Shown one piece after another: positions 61,651 to 64,000 of a DNA stretch of 64,000 bases. The notes under the pieces were generated by a model, which was not told where the DNA came from, made no database searches, and saw only the letters and a program-made list of their open reading frames with translations. The number at the start of each line of letters is the position of its first letter. The stretch's first letter is position 1. Source of the stretch: Thermogemmatispora aurantia (GTDB taxonomy: Bacteria; Chloroflexota; Ktedonobacteria; Ktedonobacterales; Ktedonobacteraceae). The stretch is from positions 186,001 through 250,000 of the forward strand of contig NZ_BKZV01000002.1 in NCBI RefSeq assembly GCF_008974285.1. Direction: 5' to 3'. The translations under genes and the position numbers were made by a program.

Positions 61651-62892
61651 ATGCGGGCAGAGATCATTTCTTGCGGGACCGAGCTGCTGCTCGGCCAGAT
61701 CACCGATACCAATGCCACCTACCTGGCGCAGAACTTGAGCGGTTTAGGGATTGACCTCTATTTCGTCTCCCAGGTCGGGGATAATTTAGAGCGCATCGTC
61801 GAGACGCTGCGCCGCGCCTGGGAACGCTCTGAATTGATTATCATGACTGGCGGCCTGGGGCCAACGGAGGACGATCTGACGCGCGAGGCTATTAGCACGC
61901 TTTTGGGCGAGCGCATGCAGGTTGACCCCACCTTAGAGGCCGAGTTGCGCGCCTGGTTTGCCGCCCGCGGCGTCCAGATGCCCGAGCGCAACGTCAAGCA
62001 GGCCACCCTCATTCCCTCGGCGCGCCCCCTGCCGAATCCCCTGGGTACGGCGCCCGGCTGGTGGGTTGAGAAAGAGGGCCGCATCATCGTTGCCATGCCA
62101 GGGGTGCCACGCGAGATGTATCGCATGTGGGAGGCCGAAGTAATTCCGCGTCTCAGCCCTTATACAGGAGGCCTGATCTTCACGCGCATCCTCCGAGTAA
62201 CCGGTCTGGGGGAGTCGACGGTTGAGCAGCGGCTGGAAGCCTTCATTCATGCCAGCAATCCGACGGTAGCCACCTATGCCAAGAGCGATGCTGTGGATGT
62301 GCGCGTAACCGCCAAGGCGTCCAGTCGTGAGGAGGCCGAGCGTTTGGTTAGCGAAACTGAGGCACGCATTCGCGAGGTGCTGGGCGACTACATTTTTGGG
62401 GTCGACAAGGAGACGCTCCCGAGCGTGGTCGGTACCATGCTGGCCCAACGCGGTCAGACCCTGGCGGTCATGGAGAGCTTTACAGGGGGACTGCTCTCCA
62501 GCCTGATTACCGATGTACCTGGCAGCTCGCGCTACTTCCGCGGCGGTCTGGTAGCCTACAGCCGCGCTGTCGCTCTGGAGATGGGTCTCCCCACCGAGCT
62601 AGTCGAAGAGGCCGGCCTGGTCAGCGAGGAGACGGCGCGTGTCATGGCCCAGCTCGCCCGGCAGCGTCTGGGAGCCGACTACGGCATCGGGATTACCGGC
62701 GTAGCAGGTCCTGAGCCGTTCGAGCAGAAACCTGCTGGCACCCTGGCCCTGGCCATCGCTGGACCTGCAGGTCTGGTGACTTCCAGCGGCAGCGGCTGGC
62801 GCGGCAGCCGCGAGGACCAGAAGTACCGCTCGGCCCTCGCCGCCCTGAATCTGCTCCGCCTTCACCTGCTGGGCATTAAGAAGGCGCAATAG
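61651..62892 (+). CDS. cinA: CinA-family protein (nicotinamide-nucleotide amidase/ADP-ribose pyrophosphatase-like)
   Basis: 413 residues from the ATG at 61651, the family start (MRAEIISCGTELLLGQITDT), with GGAGGA upstream; the frame is open to 61462. The N-terminal MoaB/MogA-like domain has MTGGLGPTEDDLTREA. The C-terminal CinA domain carries LAVMESFTGGLLSSLITDVP and YGIGITGVAGP; the usual AES motif is MES here. CinA proteins deamidate nicotinamide mononucleotide and hydrolyse ADP-ribose in NAD recycling and are often competence- or damage-linked. The divergent nrdJ control region is shared, so NrdR could affect it too, but that is inference. Confidence 0.93.
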   Translation: MRAEIISCGTELLLGQITDTNATYLAQNLSGLGIDLYFVSQVGDNLERIVETLRRAWERSELIIMTGGLGPTEDDLTREAISTLLGERMQVDPTLEAELRAWFAARGVQMPERNVKQATLIPSARPLPNPLGTAPGWWVEKEGRIIVAMPGVPREMYRMWEAEVIPRLSPYTGGLIFTRILRVTGLGESTVEQRLEAFIHASNPTVATYAKSDAVDVRVTAKASSREEAERLVSETEARIREVLGDYIFGVDKETLPSVVGTMLAQRGQTLAVMESFTGGLLSSLITDVPGSSRYFRGGLVAYSRAVALEMGLPTELVEEAGLVSEETARVMAQLARQRLGADYGIGITGVAGPEPFEQKPAGTLALAIAGPAGLVTSSGSGWRGSREDQKYRSALAALNLLRLHLLGIKKAQ

Positions 62893-63142
62893 CAGCGCCT
62901 GGCTGGGAGGCTGGCCACCTTCGTCATCCCCAGTCGGCAGCCTGCTTTTGCTGGCTGCCCCTTGCCAGAAGACCAGCCTGAGTGCTATCATTACCACGCC
63001 CTGCAAGCGCACTCAAATAGTAGGCCCGCGCCAGCCTGTAGAGGGCGCAAGCGATCGCAGGTGACACGACACATCGACGACTCCCTCCGGCTTGAGGCCA
63101 AGACGGATGGCACCTTGCTAGCTGAATTGATGCTGGTGCGCT

Positions 63143-64000
63143 ATGGAGAGATCTGGCCAGAAGACAACGGAGCTGCAGAGAAAGGACCGCGCCACCCGCA
63201 GGAAACCGGCGCGGTCCCGTTTTCCTTTTCGTCTGAGCCGCTCATCGCCTCTGATCCGGCTGCTGGCGGTCCTCGGCCCAGGGTTGATTGCGGCCAACGC
63301 GGGCAATGACGCTGGGGGTATCGCAACCTACTCGTCTGCTGGGGCCAACTATGGCTATAGCCTGCTGTGGGCCCTCTTCATCAGCAGCTTTTTTGTGGCC
63401 GTGATTCAGGAAATGTGCGCCCGCATGGGAGCGGTCACTGGCAAGGGGCTGGCCGATCTGATCCGCGAGGAGTTCGGAGTACGTTGGACGGCGCTCGCTA
63501 TGCTGGCGCTCCTGATCGCCAACACCGGCATCACAATTTCAGAGTTCCTGGGCATCGGCGCCAGCGTGCAGGTGCTGGCGCAGGATGTGCATACCCCCTG
63601 GCTCTATGTGACTGTCCCTGTCTGCGGCCTGTTACTCTGGTGGCTGGTGATCAAAGGGTCCTACCGGCGTGTCGAGAAGGTCTTTATTGCCATGTCCCTC
63701 GGCTTCCTCTCCTACATTCCCGCCGCTTTCGTCGCGCATCCTGACTGGGGAGCAATTGCCCATCAGAGCGTCCTCCCCAACTGGAGCTGGGATAGTGGCT
63801 ATCTGCTGATGGCAGCGGCCCTGGTGGGGACAACCATCAGCCCCTATATGCTCTTCTATGTGCAGTCCGCTGTTGCTGACAAGGGCATCCATGCTGGAGA
63901 GTATATCTATGAGCAGATCGACGTCTATAGCGGGACGCTCTTCTCGACGATCATTTCTTTCTTCATCGTTGTGGCCACGGGGGCGACGCTCTTCGTCTCC
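63143..64000 (+). CDS. Nramp-like divalent metal transporter (3' end cut by window)
   Basis: 286 codons are present. After a basic stretch of 40 residues come membrane helices: LAVLGPGLIAANAGNDAGGI in helix 1, then FVAVIQEMCARMGAVTGKGL, TISEFLGIGASVQVL and ALVGTTISPYMLFYVQSAVA in helix 6. The family fold is clear, but the metal-binding DPGN of classical Nramp is NDAGG and the MPHN of helix 6 is replaced by SPYM, so metal specificity may differ from Mn/Fe. The start at 63143 is uncertain: it is the first good ATG, yet a terminator-like hairpin lies inside the N-terminal codons at 63184-63217. Confidence 0.75.
   Translation, partial: MERSGQKTTELQRKDRATRRKPARSRFPFRLSRSSPLIRLLAVLGPGLIAANAGNDAGGIATYSSAGANYGYSLLWALFISSFFVAVIQEMCARMGAVTGKGLADLIREEFGVRWTALAMLALLIANTGITISEFLGIGASVQVLAQDVHTPWLYVTVPVCGLLLWWLVIKGSYRRVEKVFIAMSLGFLSYIPAAFVAHPDWGAIAHQSVLPNWSWDSGYLLMAAALVGTTISPYMLFYVQSAVADKGIHAGEYIYEQIDVYSGTLFSTIISFFIVVATGATLFVS
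63184..63230 (+). terminator. Terminator-like hairpin at the start of the Nramp-like gene
   Basis: GGACCGCGCC and GGCGCGGTCC (10-bp perfect stem) with a 14-base loop, followed by CGTTTTCCTTTTC. It could end the cinA transcript or act as an attenuator in the transporter leader. It overlaps the annotated N-terminus, which makes the start codon doubtful. Confidence 0.6.

Overview
The window looks like a chromosomal segment of a GC-rich, spore- or filament-forming Chloroflexota bacterium. A Ktedonobacteria member close to Thermogemmatispora is my best guess, inferred from gene content and protein style and not confirmed by any search. Supporting content is the Hanks-type kinases, large STAND ATPases, a ZAS anti-sigma/ECF pair, adenosylcobalamin-dependent ribonucleotide reductase and H+-pyrophosphatase. 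No tRNA, rRNA, transposase, phage gene or CRISPR array was found. The only clear mobile sequence is an intein.

Layout: 1-663 partial NAD-dependent epimerase; 1206-4972 a small HTH protein and a response regulator/histidine kinase operon; 5516-10489 secreted or signalling proteins (SGNH hydrolase, glutamine amidotransferase, PP2C phosphatase, CAP-domain lipoprotein, YceI); 10760-20217 a glycosidase-like protein, FtsH, quinone oxidoreductase and an NB-ARC/TPR protein; 20531-28292 Tex, two Ser/Thr kinases and a primary-type sigma factor; 28452-31638 CcdA, a SigR/RsrA-like pair and a short MarR protein; 31893-36213 a three-gene operon; 36492-41448 queuosine salvage, MurE and MraY; 41600-45598 a CHAT/STAND/TPR protein; 46000-52741 Obg, Dps, NDH-2, GH20 and a DsbA-like protein; 53047-57370 PPi-type phosphofructokinase and H+-pyrophosphatase; 57796-61158 NrdJ with an intein; 61651-62892 CinA; 63143-64000 a partial Nramp-like transporter.

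The most exciting system is the minus-strand operon at 31893-36213. It encodes an 80-residue peptide ending in three tryptophans (MWWWHP), then a polyprenyl-synthetase-like protein with intact aspartate-rich motifs, then a large multi-pass sensor histidine kinase. This is the logic of Bacillus ComX-ComQ-ComP, in which a prenyl group is placed on a tryptophan of a secreted peptide that is sensed by a membrane kinase. Here the gene order differs, the precursor has a RiPP-like leader, and no response regulator is adjacent. A good promoter and a hairpin that contains the ribosome-binding site lie directly in front of the peptide gene.

Other notable points: a perfect pair of NrdR-type boxes 31 bp apart in front of nrdJ; an intein inserted at the catalytic cysteine of NrdJ; a zinc-ribbon inserted in the caspase-like CHAT domain; residues indicating PPi use in the phosphofructokinase next to a proton-pumping pyrophosphatase; and a perfect palindrome that supplies the stop codons of two convergent genes.
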